This document shows positions 1 through 5,298 of a stretch of DNA of 6,767 bases, piece by piece. The DNA is from Candidatus Omnitrophota bacterium (GTDB lineage Bacteria; Omnitrophota; Gorgyraeia; JABMQH01), in contig JAPLLL010000112.1 in the NCBI GenBank assembly GCA_026387595.1, positions 4,640-11,406 on the forward strand, written 5' to 3'. How positions within the stretch are numbered: position 1 is the first letter of the stretch; each line of letters opens with the position of its first letter. Below the pieces are notes generated by a model. That model had not been told where the DNA came from. It did no database searches and saw nothing but the letters and a program-made list of their open reading frames with translations. The translations under genes and the position numbers were made by a program.

Positions 1-1442
1 CCGCGCTGATATTCGCCGTGCACCCGGTAAATACGGAGGCAGTGACTTACATTGCGGGCAGGGCCGATCCGTTAAGCGTTGTTTTCTTCTTGTCCGCGTT
101 TTTATTTTATATTAACAAAAAGCCGCGGCATCTTGCGGCGGTCTTCTTTTTTGCGCTCTCGCTTTTAACTAAAGAAGCGAACCTGATCTTTCCGCTGCTG
201 CTCATCCTTTATGATTACTATGTTGTGGGAGAGAGGAAGCTTAAAGCGCCGGCCGTCTTGCGCTACGCCCCTTATTTTCTTCTAACCTTTGCTTATCTTG
301 TTTTGAGGTTTTTCATATTAGGGTTACCTCAAAGGCTTGCGCCCCACATTCCGTTCGGGACCTATCTCTTAACTATGCCGAAGATCCTCGTAACTTATCT
401 GTCATTGTTGCTTTTCCCGGTTCATCTGCACATGGAGCGGCTCGTGCCTTCCATAAACTCCATCTTTGAGCAATACGCCGTTTTTTATATCCTTATCCTC
501 ATATGTCTGCTATGGCCCGTTAAAATACTATACCGCCGTTCCAAACCTTTATTTTTTTTCGTAGGGTTCTTTTTTATAACGCTTCTGCCCATGCTGAATA
601 TACTGACCATAAACGCGCCTATGGCGGAACATTGGCTCTACCTCCCCTCGATCGGCGCGTATGCGGTCGTCTCATATGCCGTTATCAGGATCATGCGTTT
701 GAAAAATACGATATCAAACCTGGTAGCCGTGATACTGGTGGTATTTTTAGGTTTTTTCTCGTCGCGCACGGTGCTTAGGAACATAGAATGGGGCAGGTCG
801 TTTGAATTTTACAGGAATCTGATCGCATATACGCCGCATTCTGCCAGAGGCCATGTCAACATGGCATTTTCGTATATACAAGTAAAAGATCTCGTTTCAG
901 CCAAAAAAGAGTTTAAAACCGCCCTTGAGCTTAACCCTATGGACGCTCATGCCTATTCCTGGCTGGGATGGGTTGAGATAGTCCAAGGCAATAAAAAAGA
1001 GGCCGTGAAAGATTGGAAAAAATCTCTGGATATCGCGCCGTTTTATGAACCATCCCGGGCAAGGATGACCATATATCTTAATGCGGAAGATAAAGAGTTC
1101 CGCAGGCTGTGCAATGCGGATTCGAAAAAGCCGGGAGATATAAACATAAATTACCGTCTTTCCAAAATATATATAAACCACGGGCTCTACTTGGAAGCCC
1201 TTTACAGGCTTGAAAATGTCCTTGAAAAAGACCCGCGGCACGCGAAGGCGCTTTTTAACCGTGCGTGGATCTATTCCGAGCTGGGCATGTGGGAAAAAGC
1301 GGTAGGCGGATACAAAGAATTGATCGCGTTGACCCCTAACGATCCGGATCTGTATACGAACCTCGGATATTGCTACGAGGCATTAGGCCTGCCCAAAGAA
1401 GCCGGGGCCATGCATGCCAAGGCCAAAGCGTTAAAACCATAG
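1..1442 (+). CDS. TMTC-like polytopic membrane protein with C-terminal TPR repeats (5' end cut by window)
   Basis: The reading frame is open from base 3 and reads ALIFAVHPVNTEAV, so the GTG at 18 is an internal valine and the true start lies upstream. The segment HPVNTEAVTYIAGRADPL and the later NAPMAEHWLYLPSIGAY are hallmarks of the TMTC/DUF1736 group of membrane proteins related to C-type protein O-mannosyltransferases. About nine hydrophobic segments fill bases 60-765. From about base 843 to the stop the protein turns soluble and carries roughly five TPR units, with W/Y-LG, A and P-positions such as YSWLGWVEIVQGNKKEAVKDW, FNRAWIYSELGMWEKAV and YTNLGYCYEALGLPKEA. The third unit boundary (around 1068-1140) is degenerate. 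Family knowledge suggests a membrane glycosyltransferase-like or envelope-assembly role, but the substrate is unknown and the N-terminal catalytic loop is outside the window. Its last 12 bases overlap the end of the convergent comM gene, leaving no room for a dedicated terminator. Confidence 0.92.
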   Translation, partial: ALIFAVHPVNTEAVTYIAGRADPLSVVFFLSAFLFYINKKPRHLAAVFFFALSLLTKEANLIFPLLLILYDYYVVGERKLKAPAVLRYAPYFLLTFAYLVLRFFILGLPQRLAPHIPFGTYLLTMPKILVTYLSLLLFPVHLHMERLVPSINSIFEQYAVFYILILICLLWPVKILYRRSKPLFFFVGFFFITLLPMLNILTINAPMAEHWLYLPSIGAYAVVSYAVIRIMRLKNTISNLVAVILVVFLGFFSSRTVLRNIEWGRSFEFYRNLIAYTPHSARGHVNMAFSYIQVKDLVSAKKEFKTALELNPMDAHAYSWLGWVEIVQGNKKEAVKDWKKSLDIAPFYEPSRARMTIYLNAEDKEFRRLCNADSKKPGDININYRLSKIYINHGLYLEALYRLENVLEKDPRHAKALFNRAWIYSELGMWEKAVGGYKELIALTPNDPDLYTNLGYCYEALGLPKEAGAMHAKAKALKP

Positions 1443-2963
1443 CTGGCGGTCAAGCCCGCGGTACCCGATTGCCTCGGATATGTGATGCGCCTCGATATCT
1501 TCCTTTTCGTCAAGGTCCGCGATTGTCCTCGCAACTTTCAAGACTTTATCATAGGCCCTTGCGCTCAAACCTAATTCCAAGATAGCCATTTTCAGAAGTT
1601 CCTGGCCTTCCGCGTTTACCCGGCAATATTCTTCGGTTTCCTTGGGCCCAAGCAGCGCGTTAGATGAAAAAGCGTATTTTTTATATCTTTCCTTTTGCAG
1701 CTTGCGCGCCTGGTCTACGCGTATCTTTATCCGGGCAGAGGTTTCCGCTGCGGCTTTTTTGGTAAGCTGTTCATAATTCAGCCTGGGCACCTCAAGGTGT
1801 ATATCGATCCTGTCCAAAAGCGGCCCGGATATCTTGGAGATGTATTTTTGTATCTGGTTGGGCGTACAGCGGCATTCTTTTTTCGGGTCGGTAAAGAATC
1901 CGCACGGGCAGGGGTTCATTGCGGCTATTAACATGAACCTGGCCGGATATGTTATGGTGCCGGCTACTCTTGATACGATAATTTCCTGTTCTTCGAGCGG
2001 CTGTCTGAGCACCTCAAGGACATTTCTCCTGAACTCCGAGAACTCGTCCAGGAATAATACGCCGTTATGAGCAAGGCTTATCTCCCCGGGCACAGGATAC
2101 GTGCCGCCGCCTATAAGCGCTGCATCCGATATTGTATGATGAGGGGAACGAAAGGGCCTTGCCGCAACAAGGCTTTTTTTCGCGGAGAGCAGGCCCGCAA
2201 CACTGTGTATTGCGGAAGTCTGCAGCGATTCCTCAACGCTGATATCGGGCAATATCGCCGCGAATCTTTTCGCAAGCATGCTCTTGCCGGAGCCGGGAGG
2301 CCCTATCAAAAGCACGTTATGGCCGCCGGCAGCAGCGACCTCAAGGCCCCGTTTCACATGTTCCTGGCCCTTGACATCCGAAAAATCAAGGCGTGCCTTT
2401 ATACTTTTTTTGAAAAATTTGGCTATGCTGAGTTTCTGCGGCGCGATATCGATGTGCCCGCTTAAAAAATCGGCTGTCTGCTTGAGATCTGAAACAGGGT
2501 AAGCGTTTGTTCCATTCACAATGCCGGCCTCCCGTATGTTTTCAGCCGGGATCAGTATTTTATTCGGCGCGCCCCTGGACAGGCCGAGCGCTATCGGCAG
2601 CGCGCCCTTTATCGGTTTTATCTCGCCGTTTAGCGAGAGTTCGCCGCACATTACATATTCCCTGAATTTATCGGTCTGGAGCGCACCGATCGCAACCAAT
2701 ATCGCCACCGCTATAGGCAGGTCAAACCCCGCCCCTTCCTTTTTGATATGGGCTGGGGCAAGATTGACCGTTATCCGTTTTGTGGGAAAATCAAAACCCG
2801 AGTTTTTTATCGCGGCGCGTATCCTGTCGCGCGATTCTTTGATTGCCGTGTCCGGCAGGCCGCCTATGGAAAATGAAGGTATGCCGTTTGAAATATCCAC
2901 CTCTACCGTTATCCTGTAGGCTTCAACGCCCAGCACGGTTGCCGAATTTACCTTTGCCAACAT
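1431..2963 (-). CDS. comM: ComM/YifB-family AAA+ ATPase (Mg-chelatase-like)
   Basis: 510 residues, the usual full length of ComM/YifB. Residues 1-170 form the Lon-protease-like ChlI domain (GELSLNGEI at 107-115). The AAA+ module follows, with Walker A GPPGSGKS at 221-228, the family motif RPFRSPHH at 269-276, Walker B GVLFLDEF at 301-308, MNPCPCG at 349-355 followed by C364 and C366 (a four-cysteine cluster), and PLLDRIDIH at 381-389. The C-terminal sensor-2 domain has LSARAYDK at 466-473. In naturally transformable bacteria ComM is a helicase that promotes branch migration of incoming DNA during integration; it is not the chlorophyll magnesium chelatase despite the shared fold. The ATG at 2963 is preceded by GGAGG with 6-nt spacing. 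It lies 29 nt downstream of yraN on the same strand, so the two are probably co-transcribed. The 3' end overlaps the convergent membrane-protein gene. Nothing appears broken. Confidence 0.97.
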   Translation of the reverse strand: MLAKVNSATVLGVEAYRITVEVDISNGIPSFSIGGLPDTAIKESRDRIRAAIKNSGFDFPTKRITVNLAPAHIKKEGAGFDLPIAVAILVAIGALQTDKFREYVMCGELSLNGEIKPIKGALPIALGLSRGAPNKILIPAENIREAGIVNGTNAYPVSDLKQTADFLSGHIDIAPQKLSIAKFFKKSIKARLDFSDVKGQEHVKRGLEVAAAGGHNVLLIGPPGSGKSMLAKRFAAILPDISVEESLQTSAIHSVAGLLSAKKSLVAARPFRSPHHTISDAALIGGGTYPVPGEISLAHNGVLFLDEFSEFRRNVLEVLRQPLEEQEIIVSRVAGTITYPARFMLIAAMNPCPCGFFTDPKKECRCTPNQIQKYISKISGPLLDRIDIHLEVPRLNYEQLTKKAAAETSARIKIRVDQARKLQKERYKKYAFSSNALLGPKETEEYCRVNAEGQELLKMAILELGLSARAYDKVLKVARTIADLDEKEDIEAHHISEAIGYRGLDRQLWF

Positions 2964-2992
2964 ATCGTACCTCCGATTTTTCTAAGTTCCAC

Positions 2993-3361
2993 TTATTGCT
3001 CCCAGAACGCGTCTTTTATCAACTCAATATCCACAGGCCGGCTGTTCCCATCCATCGCTATGGAAACTATGTCTATTCTGCACATATGGTCTGTCAGGCC
3101 GTACCGCTTAAGGAACGCCTGTGTAAGCCTTATCAATTTTAATTGTTTCAACCGGGTTATCGCAAGGTATCCTGGGCCGTATGCGGATGACCGCCTTGTT
3201 TTTATTTCCACGATGACTATAAAATCCTCGTGCTGGGCGACGATATCGATCTCGCCAAACAAGCAGCGCCAATTCCGATGAAGGATCGAATAGCCGTTCT
3301 TTTTTAAAAAGCTTATCGCGATATTTTCTCCAAGCCTGCCCAGAGTTATATTATCCCGCAT
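2993..3361 (-). CDS. yraN: YraN/UPF0102-family endonuclease-like protein
   Basis: 122 residues, normal for UPF0102/YraN. The restriction-endonuclease-like core is visible: G-x-x-GE near residues 8-11, GEIDIV at 36-41, then VEIKTR at 51-56. This gives the D39-x(n)-E52-x-K54 triad expected of this PD-(D/E)xK-type fold. CRIDIVSI follows at 94-101. The biochemical role of the family is poorly defined. It is frequently found beside comM, dprA and rnhB, and the comM gene directly downstream (29-nt gap) fits that pattern and supports a DNA-processing role. The ATG at 3361 is preceded by GGGGGGAG with a short 4-nt spacing. A strong GC hairpin ends just upstream of this ribosome binding site and may limit read-through or translation from the spoVG side. 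Confidence 0.95.
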   Translation of the reverse strand: MRDNITLGRLGENIAISFLKKNGYSILHRNWRCLFGEIDIVAQHEDFIVIVEIKTRRSSAYGPGYLAITRLKQLKLIRLTQAFLKRYGLTDHMCRIDIVSIAMDGNSRPVDIELIKDAFWEQ

Positions 3362-3378
3362 AAGTCTCCCCCCAAAGC

Positions 3379-3408
3379 GAAGCGGGCCGCCGGCCGGCGG
3401 CCCGCTTC
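3379..3408 (-). terminator. GC-rich hairpin between spoVG and yraN (possible terminator or attenuator)
   Basis: Perfect 13-bp inverted repeat (gaagcgggccgcc / ggcggcccgcttc) with a GGCC loop, placed 9 bp after the spoVG stop codon. Neither strand has a proper U-tract after the stem: the minus strand continues gctttgggggg. It is therefore not a textbook intrinsic terminator. Its position, ending about 5 nt before the yraN Shine-Dalgarno, suggests partial termination, mRNA end protection or translational damping. Which of these applies is inference. Confidence 0.5.
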
Positions 3409-3417
3409 CACCCGGAC

Positions 3418-3681
3418 TTAACCCGCATTATAGGCATCAATGACGGTCTTATTCAGTTCCGCCTGCGCCTCTTTTGTGATCGGCTTAAAGGTATTGTACC
3501 AGGTGCCGTCCTTTCCCATTTCGGATGGCATGCTGATGAACAAGCCCTTCTTTCCGTCCACGATCCGGAAGCCTTTTACCGCGAAAAGGCCGCCGATAAT
3601 GATATCGGCAAAGCCTTTCAGCTGGCCGCCGTTATCGAACCGGTATATCCGGTCCACTTCGATCTTGACCGAAGTTTCCAT
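3418..3681 (-). CDS. spoVG: SpoVG-family regulatory protein
   Basis: 87 residues, close to the usual 85-100 of SpoVG. The family core is clear: a basic beta-rich N-terminus, then VKGFRIVDGKKGLFISMPS at 35-53, and the tail FKPITKEAQAELNKTVIDAY with the conserved P-I and terminal amphipathic helix. SpoVG proteins are small DNA/RNA-binding regulators, named for asymmetric septation in Bacillus but widespread in bacteria that do not sporulate, so sporulation should not be inferred here. The ATG at 3681 is preceded by a full-length Shine-Dalgarno (see 3688-3700). The gene is downstream of the sigma/anti-sigma pair and upstream of yraN and comM, all on one strand. A large palindromic element separates it from the anti-sigma gene and may have modified its leader. 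The targets of the protein are unknown. Confidence 0.93.
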   Translation of the reverse strand: METSVKIEVDRIYRFDNGGQLKGFADIIIGGLFAVKGFRIVDGKKGLFISMPSEMGKDGTWYNTFKPITKEAQAELNKTVIDAYNAG

Positions 3682-3687
3682 ATAGAC

Positions 3688-3700
3688 TCACCTCCTTTCT
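3688..3700 (-). promoter_or_regulatory. Unusually extended Shine-Dalgarno of spoVG
   Basis: On the minus strand the sequence is AGAAAGGAGGTGA. It is complementary over 13 nt to the 16S rRNA 3' end as known from Bacillus-type rRNAs (UCACCUCCUUUCU). AGGAGG is 9 nt from the ATG at 3681. This fixes the spoVG start and predicts strong ribosome binding. Its upstream three bases (AGA) are also the terminus of the adjacent palindrome. Confidence 0.85.
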
Positions 3701-3795
3701 GCTTCGCCGCTCAATATGTAAAATTCTGGTGCGGCTACGCAGGAACGGTTCTGCGTAGCCCCACTGGAGTTTTCATATTAAAGGGGCGTAGCAGA
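3698..3795. repeat. 98-bp palindromic element, MITE- or REP-like
   Basis: The arms 3698-3742 and 3751-3795 pair around an 8-nt loop (gaacggtt, 3743-3750). The inner 10 bp (ggctacgcag / ctgcgtagcc) are perfect. The next blocks (gtg/cac, taaaa-type, aatatg/catatt) and the outer TCTGCT/AGCAGA also pair, with a few mismatches and one single-base bulge on each arm. It is directly flanked by ACCTCCT at 3690-3696 and at 3795-3801 (AGGAGGT on the minus strand), resembling a short target-site duplication. It has no coding capacity beyond a 13-codon minus-strand ORF starting in its distal arm. It most resembles a non-autonomous palindromic repeat; no transposase is present in the window. Copy number in the genome is unknown. 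Confidence 0.8.
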
Positions 3796-3821
3796 CCTCC
3801 TACTATATATGATGCAGGAGG
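3796..3821 (-). other. Small hairpin pairing CCTCCT with the distal AGGAGG
   Basis: CCTCCT at 3796-3801 is the reverse complement of AGGAGG at 3816-3821, with the loop actatatatgatgc between them. In a minus-strand transcript the distal Shine-Dalgarno-like AGGAGG would be base-paired. It abuts the 98-bp palindrome. A functional role is inferred only from position. Confidence 0.4.
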
Positions 3822-3835
3822 AGTTGATTTTATTT
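3802..3835. repeat. Direct repeat, copy 1 (upstream of spoVG)
   Basis: actatatatgatgcag at 3802-3817 is identical to 4362-4377. After a divergent 10-nt gap, ttttattt (3828-3835) is again identical to 4388-4395. On the minus strand it reads AAATAAAA-N10-CTGCATCATATATAGT and runs directly into AGGAGGT. This copy is non-coding, between the anti-sigma stop and the palindrome. Confidence 0.75.
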
Positions 3836-3843
3836 TAAGAATT

Positions 3844-4350
3844 TTAAAATTTTTTGGTAGGGAACCGATCGCGGAGGGAACGCAGCATTTCGCCGGCTTC
3901 TTTGTCGCCGCCTTTTTTCCAGGCGTTGTAGACCATGACCAGGGTCTTGGCGTTTTCGGAATCAAAAATCCATTTACCACCCAGGATGCCGGCAGCCATA
4001 AGGAACTGAAGGAATACCGGAGGAAAGGCAAATGAGAGGACGAAGGCGGTGATCGAGGCGATGAGCCACTTGTTTTTGCGCATGTTTTTAGGCAGCCATT
4101 TTTTAACCGCCTGTCTTATGCTGCGCCTTTTAAAAAAGTTTTCGCCGTCATACGCACTGACAAGCTTATCAAGGCAGACAGGGCATTCTGCGAGATGCCT
4201 TTCCATATACAACCTTTCTATATTATCCGTTACGCCCCCCAGATATCTGGACAATTCCAGTGCGGAAAGGCACTCCGTTCCGGTTTCCAGGGGAACGCGC
4301 TCAGCTTCTTTAAGCAGGCCGGCCCGTATAAGTTTATCTATTTTATCCAT
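3844..4350 (-). CDS. Zinc-finger (HC2-type) membrane anti-sigma-like protein
   Basis: 168 residues. The N-terminal part contains C27 and then RHLAECPVCLDKL, giving H52-x3-C56-x2-C59, the zinc-binding H-C-C pattern of ZAS/zf-HC2 anti-sigma domains. A single long hydrophobic stretch at about 95-125 (WLIASITAFVLSF...GILGG) follows a basic KKWLPKNMRKNK segment, so the zinc domain should be cytoplasmic. The C-terminal tail of about 40 residues is charged and could lie on the far side of the membrane. The gene starts at 4350 inside the end of the sigma gene (ATGGATAA, 8-bp overlap), with GGAG 7 nt before the ATG, so translational coupling is likely. By family knowledge it would hold the neighbouring sigma factor inactive until a signal releases it. 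The signal and any protease are not visible here. The alternative is a generic zf-HC2 membrane protein without regulatory function, which the genetic coupling makes less likely. Confidence 0.85.
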   Translation of the reverse strand: MDKIDKLIRAGLLKEAERVPLETGTECLSALELSRYLGGVTDNIERLYMERHLAECPVCLDKLVSAYDGENFFKRRSIRQAVKKWLPKNMRKNKWLIASITAFVLSFAFPPVFLQFLMAAGILGGKWIFDSENAKTLVMVYNAWKKGGDKEAGEMLRSLRDRFPTKKF

Positions 4351-5005
4351 TTTCCGTCTCCACTATATATGATGCAGATACCGGCTGTTTTATTTCGGAT
4401 TTTTTCATTTTTTCGGATATTCTCTGTTTTAAGCGGTGTTTTATGTTTTTTATCGCCGTGGCAACGGAACCAAGCGGCATATGCATGATCTCGGCGATCT
4501 CGCGGTATTTTTTCCCGTATAATATGTTTAGTTTTATTATGATCTTCTCTTTTAAAGGCAGCCTCTCAAGCTCTTCGGTTAAAAGCTTTTCTATATCCTG
4601 CAATTCCTCATTCGGCGCGGGATCATATGCAGGAGACGCCAGGATATCCGCCAGGGTGGTAAAATTATCCTTTTGTGGTATTTTTTCGAATATAGATACC
4701 GCGTTAGGCGGGAATTCGGACTTTTTACGCCTGAAATAACCTGCTGCCTCGTTTCCGGCCGTGACAACAAGCCATGCGGCAACCTTTTTAGCATCCCTAA
4801 GTTGTTCCAGCTTGCCTTTTTCCCACAGGTAGACGAGGATATCTTGATGTATTTCTTCCAGGTCCTGCGGGCGGGAGAAATAACTCCATTTTTTTAACCG
4901 GTCCTGTATGGCCCAGCGTATAAGAGAGGAGTAGCGCCGGACAAATTCGGCCCAGGCAAGGGGATCCCTGTTAATGCAGCGCCGTATTAATTCCGTTTCA
5001 TCCAT
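4343..5005 (-). CDS. ECF-type RNA polymerase sigma factor
   Basis: 220 residues. Region 2 spans about residues 5-95 (AWAEFVRRYSSLIRWAI, then DLEEIHQDILVYLWEK, then KKVAAWLVVTAGNEAAGYFRRKK, the core-binding and -10 recognition helices). A linker of about 45 residues follows. Region 4 spans about 137-196, with the helix-turn-helix YREIAEIMHMPLGSVATAIK then RLKQRI for -35 recognition. There is no region 3, as in ECF sigmas. The C-terminal tail (KQPVSASYIVETENG) includes codons from the 16-bp repeat. The stop overlaps the anti-sigma start by 8 bp. An in-frame TAA lies two codons before the ATG at 5005, so the start cannot be further upstream. There is no convincing Shine-Dalgarno, and the promoter at 5012-5040 places the transcription start on the ATG itself. 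The regulon is unknown; it may include this operon. Confidence 0.93.
   Translation of the reverse strand: MDETELIRRCINRDPLAWAEFVRRYSSLIRWAIQDRLKKWSYFSRPQDLEEIHQDILVYLWEKGKLEQLRDAKKVAAWLVVTAGNEAAGYFRRKKSEFPPNAVSIFEKIPQKDNFTTLADILASPAYDPAPNEELQDIEKLLTEELERLPLKEKIIIKLNILYGKKYREIAEIMHMPLGSVATAIKNIKHRLKQRISEKMKKSEIKQPVSASYIVETENG
4362..4395. repeat. Direct repeat, copy 2 (inside the sigma gene 3' end)
   Basis: actatatatgatgcag (4362-4377) plus ttttattt (4388-4395) match the copy at 3802-3835 with identical spacing. Here the sequence is coding: on the minus strand it supplies the ASYIV codons near the sigma C-terminus, and it abuts the GGAG Shine-Dalgarno of the anti-sigma gene. Confidence 0.75.
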
Positions 5006-5011
5006 GCCTTA

Positions 5012-5040
5012 ATGATACCATCAATTTGATGATTTGTCAA
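5012..5040 (-). promoter_or_regulatory. Sigma-gene promoter, predicted leaderless, with spacer palindrome
   Basis: Minus strand: TTGACA (5040-5035), a 17-bp spacer, then TATCAT (5017-5012), with TGG before the -10 as an extended element. Six bases (taaggc) separate the -10 from the ATG at 5005, so the expected start of transcription is the A of the ATG. The spacer contains the perfect 13-bp palindrome catcaatttgatg (5019-5031), a plausible operator. The -35 is a perfect consensus hexamer, which suggests housekeeping sigma rather than autoregulation by the ECF factor. Confidence 0.75.
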
Positions 5041-5063
5041 ATTATTTTTTACTTTTTTCAAAT

Positions 5064-5101
5064 AGGTGCCTGACACCTCAGTTTAAAAGGTGTCTGACAC
5101 C
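5064..5101. repeat. Pair of REP-like palindromes (GGTGYCTGACACC)
   Basis: ggtgcctgacacc (5065-5077) and ggtgtctgacacc (5089-5101) differ at one base. The second is a perfect palindrome around its central t; the first has a single mismatched pair. Start-to-start distance is 24 bp. They lie just upstream of the sigma promoter -35. Short GTGTC/GACAC palindromes of this kind are seen in REP-type repeats mobilised by RAYT transposases, but none is encoded here, so mobility is inference. Confidence 0.6.
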
Positions 5102-5135
5102 AGTATTAGGAGTTAAAAAAGTTAGATATTTCTTA

Positions 5136-5163
5136 TTGAAATAACAATTTTATATGGTATGAT
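5136..5163 (+). promoter_or_regulatory. Probable promoter of the methyltransferase gene
   Basis: TTGAAA (5136-5141), 16-bp spacer, TATGAT (5158-5163) preceded by TGG (extended -10). The predicted transcript starts near 5170, giving a leader of about 150 nt before the ATG at 5322. The block ttatatggtat is shared with the promoter at 6490-6517. Confidence 0.65.
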
Positions 5164-5202
5164 TAACAGTGGTATGTATTCTATAAACACCTGTTGCGAC
5201 AA

Positions 5203-5298
5203 ATGAACCCAAATATAAAAAAAGCCATAACAATAATGCTTGCGTTTTACGGCCCAGGCCGACCGCTGAGCGAAACGGCGCGGCGGGAGCTGTCGTAA
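5203..5298 (+). CDS. Possible 31-codon upstream ORF or shifted N-terminal remnant
   Basis: ATG at 5203 opens a frame reading MNPNIKKAITIMLAFYGPGR and ending RRELS before TAA at 5296. It has no Shine-Dalgarno and matches nothing I recognise. It lies in the leader of the methyltransferase gene, in a different frame. It may be a leader peptide, a decayed N-terminal extension, or chance. I would not count it as a gene without comparative support. Confidence 0.2.
   Translation: MNPNIKKAITIMLAFYGPGRPLSETARRELS

Noticed and set aside
18..20. GTG as the start codon of the first gene
   Set aside because: The frame is open to base 3 and the residues before it (ALIFA) continue the conserved family sequence; it is an internal valine.
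2067..2465. 132-codon plus-strand ORF opposite comM
   Set aside because: It is antisense to the conserved AAA+ core of comM, has no family resemblance and no ribosome binding site; a shadow of the real gene.
1431..2963. Annotation as magnesium chelatase subunit
   Set aside because: The Lon-like N-terminal domain, 510-residue length and yraN neighbour identify ComM/YifB; the chelatase similarity is limited to the AAA+ fold.
3840..3851. AATTTTAAAATT palindrome at the anti-sigma stop as a terminator
   Set aside because: It is all A/T with no loop and would not form a stable terminator stem; composition alone explains it.
3735..4031. 98-codon minus-strand ORF overlapping the anti-sigma gene and running into the palindrome
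   Set aside because: Most of it lies out of frame inside the anti-sigma gene with its transmembrane segment and zinc motif. Only its tail is of interest, as a reading of the repeat.
5064..5101. CRISPR-like array from the repeated GGTGYCTGACACC units
   Set aside because: There are only two short, self-palindromic units with an 11-bp gap and no cas genes; far below CRISPR repeat length and number.
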